Made by a program: the position numbers and the translations under genes. From positions 1-64,000 of the forward strand of contig NZ_JACJRJ010000013.1 of assembly GCF_014697195.1 (NCBI RefSeq): DNA of 64,000 nt, written 5' to 3'. Of this stretch, positions 34,961 through 43,630 are shown piece by piece; within the stretch, counting starts at the first letter, position 1, and the number at the start of each line of letters is the position of its first letter. The notes beneath the pieces are model-generated. The model was not told where the DNA came from. It did no database searches and saw nothing but the letters and a program-made list of their open reading frames with translations. Source of the DNA: Cylindrospermum sp. FACHB-282 (lineage in GTDB: Bacteria > Cyanobacteriota > Cyanobacteriia > Cyanobacteriales > Nostocaceae).

Positions 34961-37900
34961 ATGACTCCTGCTGTATCTTCATCTTCTAGCAAATTGATCT
35001 CGGAAGCAATTGAGAAGTTACGCTCTTGCTGTCAAGTTAATATACAGTCTACATGGCTACATCGAGAATCTGATTCGGTAATTACTGCTATTGCTGCCTC
35101 TGATTTGTCTAATTGGCAACCTGTTGAGCTAAATGCTAAAGGACATATTGCTTGGACTGGGGGAAAAACGGTGCTGTGGCTGGTGCAAAAATTGGTGGTT
35201 CCCCAAAATTTACAGGGTTATCCTTTGGCTGGGTTGTCTTTGCGGTTGGCGCTGGTTTGGTGGGCTGATTCTGCGGAAATTTATGTGAATGGGGAGTTGG
35301 TGCTGGAGGGGGATTTATTTGATTGTTCGCCGAGGGTGCTTCTTAGTCAAGGGGTGAGTCCTGGTGAAGAGTTTGTTGTGGCTTTGCGGTTGGTGAGTCC
35401 GGGACATGATCAGGGTGCGTTGGTGCGATCGCTCTTCGTTTATGAGTCAATGGATTATAATATCCCTGATCCGGGTTTTGTGGCTGATGAGTTGGCTGTG
35501 GTTCAGCTTTATTTGGAACGGTTTTCACCTGAGAAGTTGGCTGTTTTGGCTGAAGGGGTGAGGGAAGTAACGAACCGCCAAGACGCCAAGGAAGAGTGGG
35601 AAGAGTGGGAAGAGTGGGAGAAATCAGTTTTGTCTTTACGGGAAAATCTGATTCAATCTAAAATCCAAAGTCTAAAATCTAAAATATATTTGTTGGGTCA
35701 TGCTCATTTGGATTTGGCTTGGTTATGGCCTGTTAGTGAAACTTGGAATGCTGCACAACGCACTTTTGAGTCGGTTTTACGGTTACAGGTAGATTTTCCG
35801 GAGTTGATTTTTTGTCATTCGACGCCGGCGCTTTATGGTTGGATTGAGGAACATCGTCCAGATTTGTTTGCAGCTATTCAAGGACGGGTGGCTGCTGGAC
35901 GTTGGGAGGTTATCGGCGGTTTTTGGGTGGAACCGGAACTTAATTTGATTGCTGGTGAATCTATTGTCCGTCAGCTATTGTATGGTCAGCGCTATTTTCA
36001 GGAGAAGTTTGGCAAGGTTTCGTCTGTGGTCTGGGTTCCTGATTCTTTTGGTTTTTGTGCAACTTTACCGCAGTTTTTCGTTAATGCGGGAATTGAGTTT
36101 TTTGTCACCCAAAAGCTACGCTGGAATGATACTACTAAGTTTGATTATGGCGCTTTTTGGTGGCGATCGCCTGATGGCAGTGAAATATTTAGTTTGATGT
36201 CTGCACTCATCGGTCAAACTATTGACCCTGTTAAAATGGCAGAATACGCCTGTGAATGGCAAACCCAAACTGGCTTAGAAGATGCTCTCTGGCTTCCTGG
36301 TGTGGGCGACCACGGCGGCGGCCCCACCCGTGATATGTTAGAAGTTGCCCAACGTTGGCAACAGTCACCTTTTTTCCCTGAGCTAGAATTTACAACAGCA
36401 GAAAAGTATTTACAGCAGATAAAATCCCAAGTTCAAAATCTCCCTGTTTGGGAAGATGAACTCTATCTAGAATTCCATCGCGGTTGCTATACTAGCCACG
36501 CAGACCAAAAACGCTGGAATCGTCGTTGCGAAAATTTGTTGTACCAAGCTGAACTGTTTGCTACTTTGGCAAATATTACCTGTGGGGTGACATATCCTCA
36601 AGCAGAAATCGAAGCAGCTTGGAAGCAAGTGTTATTTCAACAGTTTCACGATATTTTACCCGGTTCTTCTATTACCCAAGTTTATGATGATGCGTTAACC
36701 GAGTGGCAACAAGTAGAAGAGGTGGGAACGAAGATATTAAACGAGTCCTTGGGTGCGATCGCATCTCACATCACTCTACCAGAACCCCCACAGCCCAATA
36801 GTCTATCTGTTATAGTTTTTAACTCTCTCAATTGGTCGCGTTCTGAAGTCGTCTCTGTCACCTTACCCACACCTCACCAACCATGGCAGGTTTTCGATGC
36901 TGCTGGAAATCAGCTTGACTCTCAGTTATCTGAACCATCAACCCTACTATTTCTCGCAACTGATATCCCACCTGTCGGTTACACCATATTTTGGATTTCT
37001 CCCACAATTCTCCCCATCACCCCCTCACCCCTTCCCTCAGACTGGGTGCTAGAAAATGAATTTTTGCGCGTTGTCGTAAATCATCAAACAGGCGATTTAG
37101 CAAGTGTCTTTGACAAAATTCAACAAAGAGAAACTTTAAGTGGTGCCGGAAATCAACTCCAAGCCTTTAAAGACAGTGGTCAATATTGGGATGCTTGGAA
37201 TATTGACCCCAATTATGCCCAGCATCCCTTACCCCCAACCCACCTTAAATCTATTCAATGGCTAGAAACCGGAAGAGTGCAAACTCGTGTGCGTGTGGTG
37301 CGTCAGTTGGGTGCATCGGAATTTTGCCAAGACTATATCTTGCAAGCTGGTGTACCCCTATTAAAAATTTCCACCACTGTTAATTGGCAAGAAAATCAGG
37401 TATTAGTAAAAGCAGCCTTTCCCCTCAACATCACAGCAGACTTTGCTACCTATGAAATTCCCTGCGGTGCTATTCGTCGCCCCATAAATCCCCAAACCCC
37501 CGCCGAAAAAGCCAAATGGGAAGTTCCCGCCTTACGTTGGGCTGATTTAACTGGAGAGACAGAAAGCGGTATTTACGGAGTCAGTTTACTGAATGATTGT
37601 AAATATGGTTACGATAGTCAACCCAATCAACTACGGCTAACATTACTCCGCAGTCCCAACTGGCCAGACCCAGAGGCTGACAGAGGCTATCATGAATTTA
37701 CATATTGCCTGTATCCCCACGCTAATAGCTGGGAATCAGCCCACACAGTACACCGAGGGTATGAATTAAATATCCCTTTACAAGTAATCTTAAATCCACC
37801 CAGCACTCGCAACTCCCCACCCAGCAATCTTACAAGGGCGAGTTTCTTAGATTTATCAGCCGAAAATTTAATCTTGATGGCACTGAAACCAGCAGAAGAT

Positions 37901-38116
37901 AACCCACAAACATATATTCTCCGTTGTTATGAATGTCACGGAGAAACAGCTGAGTTATCTTTACAAAGTGACCTGGGTTTAACCTTAGACCATGCTGTAG
38001 ATTTATTAGAACGTCCCCTCACCAATCAACTTGTACCCTCAACGATACAGCCTTGGAAAATCGCCACCTTCCAAGTCAGGCTTGACGATAAACTTCTCTC
38101 CGATGTCCGATTTTGA
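34961..38116 (+). CDS. Alpha-mannosidase, GH38 family
   Basis: The 1051-residue protein has an N-terminal beta domain (about 1-200) and the GH38 catalytic domain from about 244. The metal-binding GHAHLDLAWLWP, VEPELNLIAGES, the nucleophile Asp in WVPDSFGF and GVGDHGGGPT are all present. A middle helical bundle and C-terminal beta-sandwich domains follow. No signal peptide is seen, as in cytoplasmic class II/III mannosidases. Residues about 203-243 are encoded by dispersed repeats (see 35565). The last ten codons overlap a broken antisense toxin gene, so the natural C-terminus may have been altered. Confidence 0.9.
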   Translation: MTPAVSSSSSKLISEAIEKLRSCCQVNIQSTWLHRESDSVITAIAASDLSNWQPVELNAKGHIAWTGGKTVLWLVQKLVVPQNLQGYPLAGLSLRLALVWWADSAEIYVNGELVLEGDLFDCSPRVLLSQGVSPGEEFVVALRLVSPGHDQGALVRSLFVYESMDYNIPDPGFVADELAVVQLYLERFSPEKLAVLAEGVREVTNRQDAKEEWEEWEEWEKSVLSLRENLIQSKIQSLKSKIYLLGHAHLDLAWLWPVSETWNAAQRTFESVLRLQVDFPELIFCHSTPALYGWIEEHRPDLFAAIQGRVAAGRWEVIGGFWVEPELNLIAGESIVRQLLYGQRYFQEKFGKVSSVVWVPDSFGFCATLPQFFVNAGIEFFVTQKLRWNDTTKFDYGAFWWRSPDGSEIFSLMSALIGQTIDPVKMAEYACEWQTQTGLEDALWLPGVGDHGGGPTRDMLEVAQRWQQSPFFPELEFTTAEKYLQQIKSQVQNLPVWEDELYLEFHRGCYTSHADQKRWNRRCENLLYQAELFATLANITCGVTYPQAEIEAAWKQVLFQQFHDILPGSSITQVYDDALTEWQQVEEVGTKILNESLGAIASHITLPEPPQPNSLSVIVFNSLNWSRSEVVSVTLPTPHQPWQVFDAAGNQLDSQLSEPSTLLFLATDIPPVGYTIFWISPTILPITPSPLPSDWVLENEFLRVVVNHQTGDLASVFDKIQQRETLSGAGNQLQAFKDSGQYWDAWNIDPNYAQHPLPPTHLKSIQWLETGRVQTRVRVVRQLGASEFCQDYILQAGVPLLKISTTVNWQENQVLVKAAFPLNITADFATYEIPCGAIRRPINPQTPAEKAKWEVPALRWADLTGETESGIYGVSLLNDCKYGYDSQPNQLRLTLLRSPNWPDPEADRGYHEFTYCLYPHANSWESAHTVHRGYELNIPLQVILNPPSTRNSPPSNLTRASFLDLSAENLILMALKPAEDNPQTYILRCYECHGETAELSLQSDLGLTLDHAVDLLERPLTNQLVPSTIQPWKIATFQVRLDDKLLSDVRF
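35565..35690. repeat. Dispersed repeats inside the GH38 coding sequence
   Basis: Three elements lie side by side. A GTAACGAACCGCCAAGACGC repeat comes first, then three copies of the 9-mer GAAGAGTGG (35591-35617, encoding EEW units). Last is an AATCTAAAATCCAAAGTC-type repeat (about 35650-35690, encoding IQSKIQSLKSKI). Both flanking types are usually intergenic in Nostocales. Here all are in frame and form the linker between the N-terminal and catalytic domains. Confidence 0.75.
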
Positions 38117-38318
38117 CAACAGTTACCACTAATACATCATCCTGAATTTGATACAAAATTCGATAACCGTTTTCTGTATCTTTTAGCTTAACAACACCAT
38201 CGGGAAGTGGTTATTTTGCTAATGCTTGGATTTTCACCTCTATCTTTTCTCGAATGTCTTCTGATAACTTTTTTAACTGCTTTAATGCACCTCTTGATAT
38301 TTCAATTTGATATGTCAC
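38076..38318 (-). pseudogene. RelE/ParE-type toxin pseudogene
   Basis: From the GTG at 38316-38318, which overlaps the antitoxin stop, the frame reads VTYQIEISRGALKQLKKLSE and on to KIQALAK, then hits TAA. In the same frame it goes on as PLPDGVVKLKDTENGYRILY and ends KIGHRREVYRQA at TGA 38076-38078. This is a RelE/ParE toxin with one internal stop and a short in-frame loss where RVGDY is expected. The last codons lie antisense within the GH38 gene. The toxin should be inactive. Confidence 0.85.
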
Positions 38319-38548
38319 GCAATTTCCCTTTTTGCTTGTAACCAAGGTATCGTGCCGTTAGTTTTTATATCTTCTAGGGCTGCATGATATTCTTTGATAT
38401 CTTCTTCATCCTCGCTTCTCCGAATTTTTAGAAGTTCTAAAATCTCTTCTAGGGTGTCTTCATAAGCATTTTCTAACTCTACATAAATTGCTTTGAGTAA
38501 TGCTTCCTTAGTGCTTGTAGCTATATCTTCCGATTGTGCATTTTTCAT
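38315..38548 (-). CDS. Antitoxin-like protein paired with broken RelE toxin
   Basis: A 77-residue acidic, helical protein (MKNAQSEDIATSTKEALLKA start; C-terminal GTIPWLQAKREIA). Its stop overlaps the toxin's GTG by 4 bases, the usual antitoxin-toxin arrangement. An N-terminal extension to ATG 38590 is open, but the ATG at 38548 fits the family length better. The gene looks intact although its toxin is not. No known DNA-binding fold is obvious. Confidence 0.65.
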   Translation of the reverse strand: MKNAQSEDIATSTKEALLKAIYVELENAYEDTLEEILELLKIRRSEDEEDIKEYHAALEDIKTNGTIPWLQAKREIA

Positions 38549-38717
38549 AAAAAATACCCCAATATTTGTTAAGATGATTACTTGTAGCAACCACCATATA
38601 ACAATCTTATGGTATGGCTTCAGCAGAAGCTATTGTTTTTGGGGGGTTGGCTCCGACCTACGGTGTACACACAAGTCTCTTTCAATGCAATTTATGGTTG
38701 TGCGAACACGCCGATTC

Positions 38718-38802
38718 AAAACCTCACCCTGGTTCTGCTACGCACAACCTGTCCCTCTCCTTGCCAAGGAGAGGGATGTCCGTCAGGACAGGGTGAGGTT
38801 TT
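38718..38802. repeat. Nested palindromic repeat
   Basis: AAACCTCACCCTG at the left is complementary to CAGGGTGAGGTTT at the right. Inside is a second hairpin, CCCTCTCCTTG/CAAGGAGAGGG. This large stem-loop of a common cyanobacterial type may act as a terminator in either direction or be a small mobile repeat. Confidence 0.65.
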
Positions 38803-38959
38803 TCCAGACTTTTGGGTATGGAAACGAGATTTTAAAAGGGTTTCTGCTTACGTTGATACTCATGAACAATGTTGTCTACGATAATCTGTACCTCACCAAG
38901 TTGCAAAAACTTCAGTAAGTCAAATTGACAAAAATAGTAATACGTTATAAGCTTTTATA

Positions 38960-39159
38960 CAAATGTGTTGAAGTAAATCGACACACCCCGCCCGAACCTT
39001 GAAAACCGCATAATTCCGTTGAGGTGTGTCGATACTTTGTGCAGTAAGGCTTTTAGGCTGCCAAATTGATAGATTTTTGAAATTGTTTTGCCATTTTCAA
39101 GAGGTGTGTCGATTTAGAGGTCTTAAACCCTTTCCCAGTAAGGCTTCCAAAGGTGAACT
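38960..39159 (+). promoter_or_regulatory. CRISPR leader
   Basis: The 200 bases before the array are AT-rich and contain GAACCTTGAAAACCGCATAA plus three related copies of an AGGTGTGTCGAT/ATCGACACACC element. These motifs are typical of leaders of cyanobacterial arrays. Its position, with the degenerate repeat at the far end, indicates transcription rightwards. Confidence 0.65.
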
Positions 39160-39557
39160 CTTTACATCACCACTTCCCCTAACGGGGATGGAAACGTGAA
39201 AGAAAAACAAAAAACAACCGAGGAAATACCTTTACATCACCACTTCCCCTAACGGGGATGGAAACTTCACAAGGGAACGACTGACCCTCAACAGAAAAGA
39301 CTTTACATCACCACTTCCCCTAACGGGGATGGAAACAATGCCGGGCTATCAAAGACCGGATTAATGTTGAACACTTTACATCACCACTTCCCCTAACGGG
39401 GATGGAAACAATCCGAAGCGCTCGATTTACGTCGAAAACGACATAACTTTACATCACCACTTCCCCTAACGGGGATGGAAACTTGTCTTTGAATCCCCAC
39501 GAAGGTGAGGTCTGTCTGATGCTTTACATCACCACTTCCCCTAACGGGGATGGAAAG
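39160..39557 (+). CRISPR. CRISPR array, six repeats and five spacers
   Basis: The 36-base repeat starts CTTTACATCACCACTTCCCC and ends TAACGGGGATGGAAAC. Its internal CCCC/GGGG arms can form a small hairpin. Repeats begin at 39160, 39230, 39301, 39374, 39447 and 39522. Spacers are 34, 35, 37, 37 and 39 bases and unrelated to each other. The final repeat ends in G instead of C, marking the trailer end. The GGAAAC end suggests the usual cyanobacterial 5' handle. No cas gene is in the window, so the type (I or III) cannot be decided. Confidence 0.97.
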
Positions 39558-39598
39558 ACATAATTTTGAATTAGGGAATAGAGAAAACTCAAAAACTA

Positions 39599-39813
39599 TA
39601 GGACTTACTTCCTTTGGAGATTCATCCTAATATTGGGCATTTTTAATCGTGTTTTTATGCGTTAGCTGTAGGGTGCGTTCCCTAACGCACCGATTAAGAT
39701 TTTCAATGAATAAAACCAGCCTACATATTTAGCATTGTTTGTCAATGCGTAAGTCCTAAACTATTCTTAATGCAATAACATCTCAGAAACGGTGCGTTAG
39801 GAACGCACCCTAC
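39599..39813. repeat. Inverted repeats between the CRISPR array and psbN
   Basis: GTAGGGTGCGTTCCCTAACG (39668-39692) is matched by its complement at 39790-39813 with one base inserted. An outer TAGGACTTAC/GTAAGTCCTA pair lies at 39599-39608 and 39749-39758. These are dispersed cyanobacterial repeats, possibly the remains of MITE-like elements. No gene is present in 39558-39877. Confidence 0.55.
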
Positions 39814-39877
39814 GGGTTAAGATGGTTTTTTCTTCCCTGGTTTGACAAAAGAGGTTAAACGGAAATAGACAACTTTT

Positions 39878-40009
39878 CTAGTCTTCGTGGTCGTCAAACG
39901 GGTCATCGAGTTCTTGAGCAGGAGGCCCAAATGAGGTATAAATGGCCCAGCCGGTTATTGCTACCAGTGCAGCGCCAAAGGAAATGCTAAGAAATATTGC
40001 GGGTTCCAT
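39878..40009 (-). CDS. psbN: Photosystem II assembly protein PsbN
   Basis: A 43-residue protein, MEPAIFLSISFGAALVAITG to the end DDPFDDHED, with one membrane helix. PsbN helps photosystem II repair and assembly. Length and C-terminal acidic DPF motif match the family. It is divergent from psbH, the usual order in cyanobacteria. Confidence 0.93.
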   Translation of the reverse strand: MEPAIFLSISFGAALVAITGWAIYTSFGPPAQELDDPFDDHED

Positions 40010-40295
40010 AAATTAGGGATAAATTATGATTTCTATTATTAATAGAGTATTACAAAATTTGAAGCAAAAGCCGACAATTATTAACCAACCCAAGTTGAGG
40101 TAACACTTTCCTTGGTATTATGGTCATGGCTAAAAGCTATGGTATGCGCTCCGCGTACCGATAAGTACGGGCTGCAAGACCTATAATCAGGGCAACCTGA
40201 AAGAGGCAAGTTCAGCCCAAAAATCTCAACCCCTCAAGGGCTGGGAATTTCCCAAAAAATTAAAAAAAGCTTTGGCAACAAATCTTAGGTGAACT

Positions 40296-40499
40296 ATGGC
40301 ACTACGGACTAGGTTAGGAGATATCCTCAGACCCTTAAACTCTGAGTATGGTAAAGTGGCTCCGGGTTGGGGTACTACCCCAGTAATGGGTGTTTTTATG
40401 CTGCTATTTTTGGTGTTTCTGCTAATTATTCTGCAACTTTACAATAAATCACTGTTGGTTCAGGATGTACTTGTTGATTGGCGAAGCTTAGGCGGCTAA
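40296..40499 (+). CDS. psbH: Photosystem II 10-kDa protein PsbH
   Basis: The 67-residue PsbH has a stromal N-terminus ([20 protein letters not shown]), a [10 protein letters not shown] motif before the single membrane helix and a short lumenal tail. It stabilises PSII near CP47. A rho-independent terminator follows 41 bases after the stop. The 286-base spacer to psbN presumably holds both promoters. Confidence 0.96.
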   Translation: MALRTRLGDILRPLNSEYGKVAPGWGTTPVMGVFMLLFLVFLLIILQLYNKSLLVQDVLVDWRSLGG

Positions 40500-40540
40500 G
40501 TGATATAGAACTATCAAACTTGGATAACAAGTTAACTTAC

Positions 40541-40562
40541 ACCCGGCTTGTCCGGGTTTTTT
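40541..40562 (+). terminator. Rho-independent terminator after psbH
   Basis: ACCCGG and CCGGGT form a stem around a short CTTGT loop and are followed by TTTTTT. This is a canonical intrinsic terminator on the plus strand. Confidence 0.85.
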
Positions 40563-40654
40563 CGTCGGTTGTAATTTGCCACTGACCGCTAACTATTGAT
40601 TAGACTACAGATGTAAGTTGCCGCAGTGGTTTTAGAGTTTACAGGAGATAAACA

Positions 40655-40927
40655 ATGAATATCTTTGGTATAGGTCTGCCGGAAATGGGTCTAATTATGA
40701 TAGTGGCGCTGTTAATCTTTGGCCCGAAGAAGCTACCAGAGATTGGGCGGAGTTTGGGGAAAACCATTCGCGGTTTTCAAGAAGCTTCTAATGAATTTCA
40801 AAACGAGTTTAAGCGCGAAGCCGAAAATTTAGAACAAGCGGTGAAGACTACCGCTGAACTGGAACCCAAGCAAATCGAGGCTGTGACATCCCAGCATGAT
40901 ACCCCTAGTTCTTCCCCAACTAACTAG
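40655..40927 (+). CDS. tatA: Twin-arginine translocase subunit TatA
   Basis: The 90-residue protein has the short TatA hydrophobic helix (GLPEMGLIMIVALLIFG), the hinge FGPKKLPEIGRSLGKTIRGF and an amphipathic then charged tail. TatA forms the translocation pore for folded proteins such as the PhoD enzyme encoded at 25490. A GGAGA ribosome site precedes the ATG. It lies 33 bases before pth in the same direction. Confidence 0.93.
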   Translation: MNIFGIGLPEMGLIMIVALLIFGPKKLPEIGRSLGKTIRGFQEASNEFQNEFKREAENLEQAVKTTAELEPKQIEAVTSQHDTPSSSPTN

Positions 40928-40960
40928 GAAGGTGTTGCTTAGAGATTGCCTTGAGCCAAA

Positions 40961-41602
40961 ATGATAGAAGCTGTTAAGCAACCAGCTTTGGTGATTCCCC
41001 AGCTAATTGTCGGGTTGGGGAATCCTGAGCCTAAGTATGACCAAACTCGCCATAATATTGGCTTTGCTGCTATAGATGCTCTCTCCCGTTTCTGGAAAAT
41101 TCCCCTCGCGGAAAATCGCAAGTTTCAAGGGGAATATAGCGAAGGAATAGCAGCCGGTGGCGGAAAAATTCGCCTGTTGAAGCCGTTGACTTATATGAAT
41201 CGCTCAGGACAGTCAATCCAAGCGGTGACAAGTTGGTATAAGTTGCCGCCAGGGTCGGTGTTGGTGATTTATGATGATATGGATTTACCTTTGGGTAAAA
41301 CTCGTCTACGCTTGTCTGGTTCTGCTGGGGGGCACAATGGGATGAAAAGCATCATCGCTCATCTGAATTCCCAAGACTTCCCCCGTTTACGCATCGGCAT
41401 TGGTAAACCAAAAGGTGCAGCTAATAGTGATGATTCAGAAACTGTCTCTCATGTACTGGGGCGATTTTCTGGCGCTGAAACTAAATTAATGTCTCTTGTG
41501 CTTGAGTTCGTGGTTGAGTGTGTGGAACTCAGCCTTAAGCAGGGAGTCGAAAAGGCGATGAATCGTTGTAATAGTCGGACTATTGATGTTTCTGAGGGTT
41601 AG
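40961..41602 (+). CDS. pth: Peptidyl-tRNA hydrolase
   Basis: The 213-residue Pth releases tRNA from prematurely ended peptidyl-tRNA. GLGNPEPKYDQTRHNIGF carries the catalytic His, and KPLTYMNRSG, YDDMDLPLGK, GGHNGMKSI and FPRLRIGIGKP follow in family order. The length is normal. A stem-loop with GATGGGCAG/CTGCCCCATC lies about 15 bases after the stop and could aid termination. Confidence 0.95.
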   Translation: MIEAVKQPALVIPQLIVGLGNPEPKYDQTRHNIGFAAIDALSRFWKIPLAENRKFQGEYSEGIAAGGGKIRLLKPLTYMNRSGQSIQAVTSWYKLPPGSVLVIYDDMDLPLGKTRLRLSGSAGGHNGMKSIIAHLNSQDFPRLRIGIGKPKGAANSDDSETVSHVLGRFSGAETKLMSLVLEFVVECVELSLKQGVEKAMNRCNSRTIDVSEG

Positions 41603-41816
41603 GTTATTTTGGTTGATGGGCAGCTTTTTGAGCCTGCCCCATCCAAACCAGGATAAAATCCTTGACGCACCCTATGCATGAGCAAAAAAAAATTCACTCA
41701 CACTGCAATTCAGGGTACGGTAAATCTTGCGGAAATTTTTGTAAAAATAATGGTAAACCGCAGTTACTTGTTTCAGATTATATCCTCAAGAAACAACAGT
41801 ACTAAAGCACAGAGGG

Positions 41817-41996
41817 TTATTTAAAACGGCGTTTGCGTCTAGCTTCCACTCCCTTACGTTTACGCTTTTCCTGCGGGGTTTCAAAGTGCCGATGATATCT
41901 AACGTCAGCCAATATACCAGCTTTGGAAACCTGGCGTTTAAACCGACGAAGGGCTGAGTCTATTCCTTCGTTTTCGCCTAGAAGCACTTGGGTCAT
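41817..41996 (-). CDS. rpsU: Ribosomal protein S21, copy 1
   Basis: A 59-residue S21 protein of the small ribosomal subunit: [20 protein letters not shown], then [20 protein letters not shown] and a basic tail ending RRFK. A second S21 gene is at 46728. This copy has no RRM gene beside it, so it may be the housekeeping form, which is an inference. Confidence 0.93.
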   Translation of the reverse strand: MTQVLLGENEGIDSALRRFKRQVSKAGILADVRYHRHFETPQEKRKRKGVEARRKRRFK

Positions 41997-42231
41997 TCTT
42001 ATTGTGTCCTCAATTTATCGACAATTTACATTGTAATATCAGCCTCAGAGTTAGCAAAACCCCCTAGACTAGTCCGGGGAGCAAGAGGCAATTCATCAAC
42101 ACACTCAAGAGCGAGATTCGAGAAACTGGGTAAATTATACTGCCAAATTTTTGCCGATGTACGACAATTTAACTTAAAACGTAATTTAGATTACTAAGAA
42201 AAGTGAGCAGTTATTATTATTTTTAACGATT

Positions 42232-42576
42232 TTAAAAGTTTATTTTACCTTCGTTGAGTAATTTATATCCGGTGGCTAGGGCGGTAAAAGCAACGCAGAA
42301 ATTCCATAAGCTAGTGGATTTTAAAATCACTCCACCGCTTAAGAAAACTAGCACTATACCAAGGCATAGTAAAACCCAGCCAAATTTACGAGTTTCTCTC
42401 CCAAAAAAGACTAATGCAAATATACCTGCCATAATTGCTAAAACTGAGGCGGTCGCAGGTAATGTGCGGAAGGATAATCTATAGTAACTGCTAACAAATA
42501 TGATGTTTTGACCAAAGAAGTATATGCCTATAAGAAGTAGAAATAATCCTATAAGTTTGATGAATGCTCTGCCCAT
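42232..42576 (-). CDS. Small membrane protein of unknown function
   Basis: A 114-residue protein with four predicted membrane helices (KLIGLFLLLIGIYFFGQNII, ATASVLAIMAGIFALVFFG, VLLCLGIVLVFLSGGVIL, NFCVAFTALATGYKLL). No family motif is recognised. It is monocistronic and flanked by AT-rich spacers (42577-42760 shows nothing). Confidence 0.7.
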   Translation of the reverse strand: MGRAFIKLIGLFLLLIGIYFFGQNIIFVSSYYRLSFRTLPATASVLAIMAGIFALVFFGRETRKFGWVLLCLGIVLVFLSGGVILKSTSLWNFCVAFTALATGYKLLNEGKINF

Positions 42577-42760
42577 GTTTTTTGATATTTATCATGCTTT
42601 AACTTAATTTAAACTATTATGTAATTTGATGTCTCTAAGAATTACTGAATTTTGTGTAAATTCTCATTAAAGATTAGATGAAAATTACGGTGAATATACT
42701 TATGTTACTTCGGTCTATGAATATAGGATAAACCAGAATTAAATACTACTAGCTGAATCA

Positions 42761-43618
42761 TCACTCTTCACTCAGCACGATAGATAGGGCTAGTTGATAA
42801 AGTTGGCGACGGGGTAGGTTGGTGACTTTTGCTAACTGACGACTAGCTTGCGATCGCGAAATTCCCTGACTGATGATCTGTTTTAATTCGGCTTTGAGTT
42901 GTTCTTCTGTTAGTTGCAGTTGACTGGGTGGATTTCCTGCCACCACGAGAGTATATTCCCCTTGGGGTTCTCGCTGGTTGTAATGGGCGATCGCCTCGGC
43001 AATTGTCCCCCGCCAAAATTCCTCATACAATTTAGTTAATTCCCGCCCTAGCACGATTTGGCGATCGCCTCCCCAAACCTCCCCTAAATCTTGTAAAGTT
43101 TCCCGCAAGCGGTGGGGTGACTCGTAAAAAATTAATGTTCGAGATTCTGCTTGCAGAAATTCTAAATATTCTCGTCGCTGTTGACTTTTCGCTGATAAAA
43201 AGCCTTCAAAGCTAAACCGATCTGTTGGTAGTCCAGATGCACTTAAAGCTGTAATTGCCGCACTAGGGCCAGGAATGGGAACTACTGTGATCCCCGCCTG
43301 AATACAAGCTATCACCAGTTCATATCCCGGATCAGAAATTCCTGGCATTCCCGCATCACTCACAAGTGCGATCGCCTTATTATTAGCTAAAAGCTCTAAT
43401 AATTCTGGTACACGGCTGTGTCGGTTATGCTCGTGGTAACTCATCTGGGGCGTCTTAACTTGAAAATGTTGTAGCAACTTCCCCGTGTGGCGTGTGTCTT
43501 CCGCTGCAATTAAATCCACCGTTTGCAAAATTCGCACCGCCCGAAAAGTCATATCTTCCAGATTGCCAATTGGTGTGCCGACAACATAAAGTGTTCCTGG
43601 TTTTGGATCAGTTTGCAT
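42761..43618 (-). CDS. rsmI: 16S rRNA 2'-O-ribose C1402 methyltransferase RsmI
   Basis: The 285-residue protein is of the tetrapyrrole-methylase fold. GTLYVVGTPIGNLEDMTFRA, AEDTRHTGKLL, LVSDAGMPGISDPG and GPSAAITALSASGLP are RsmI signatures. It methylates the 2'-OH of C1402 in the ribosomal P site. The C-terminal region (about 230-285) is a small helical domain. It is 12 bases downstream of the DUF29 gene. Confidence 0.95.
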   Translation of the reverse strand: MQTDPKPGTLYVVGTPIGNLEDMTFRAVRILQTVDLIAAEDTRHTGKLLQHFQVKTPQMSYHEHNRHSRVPELLELLANNKAIALVSDAGMPGISDPGYELVIACIQAGITVVPIPGPSAAITALSASGLPTDRFSFEGFLSAKSQQRREYLEFLQAESRTLIFYESPHRLRETLQDLGEVWGGDRQIVLGRELTKLYEEFWRGTIAEAIAHYNQREPQGEYTLVVAGNPPSQLQLTEEQLKAELKQIISQGISRSQASRQLAKVTNLPRRQLYQLALSIVLSEE

Positions 43619-43630
43619 AATTTTTATATT

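Noticed and set aside
38493-38918. Overlapping plus-strand frames of 60-141 codons between the antitoxin gene and the CRISPR leader
   Set aside because: They run through the antisense of the antitoxin and through palindromic repeats, have no ribosome sites and no protein-like composition.
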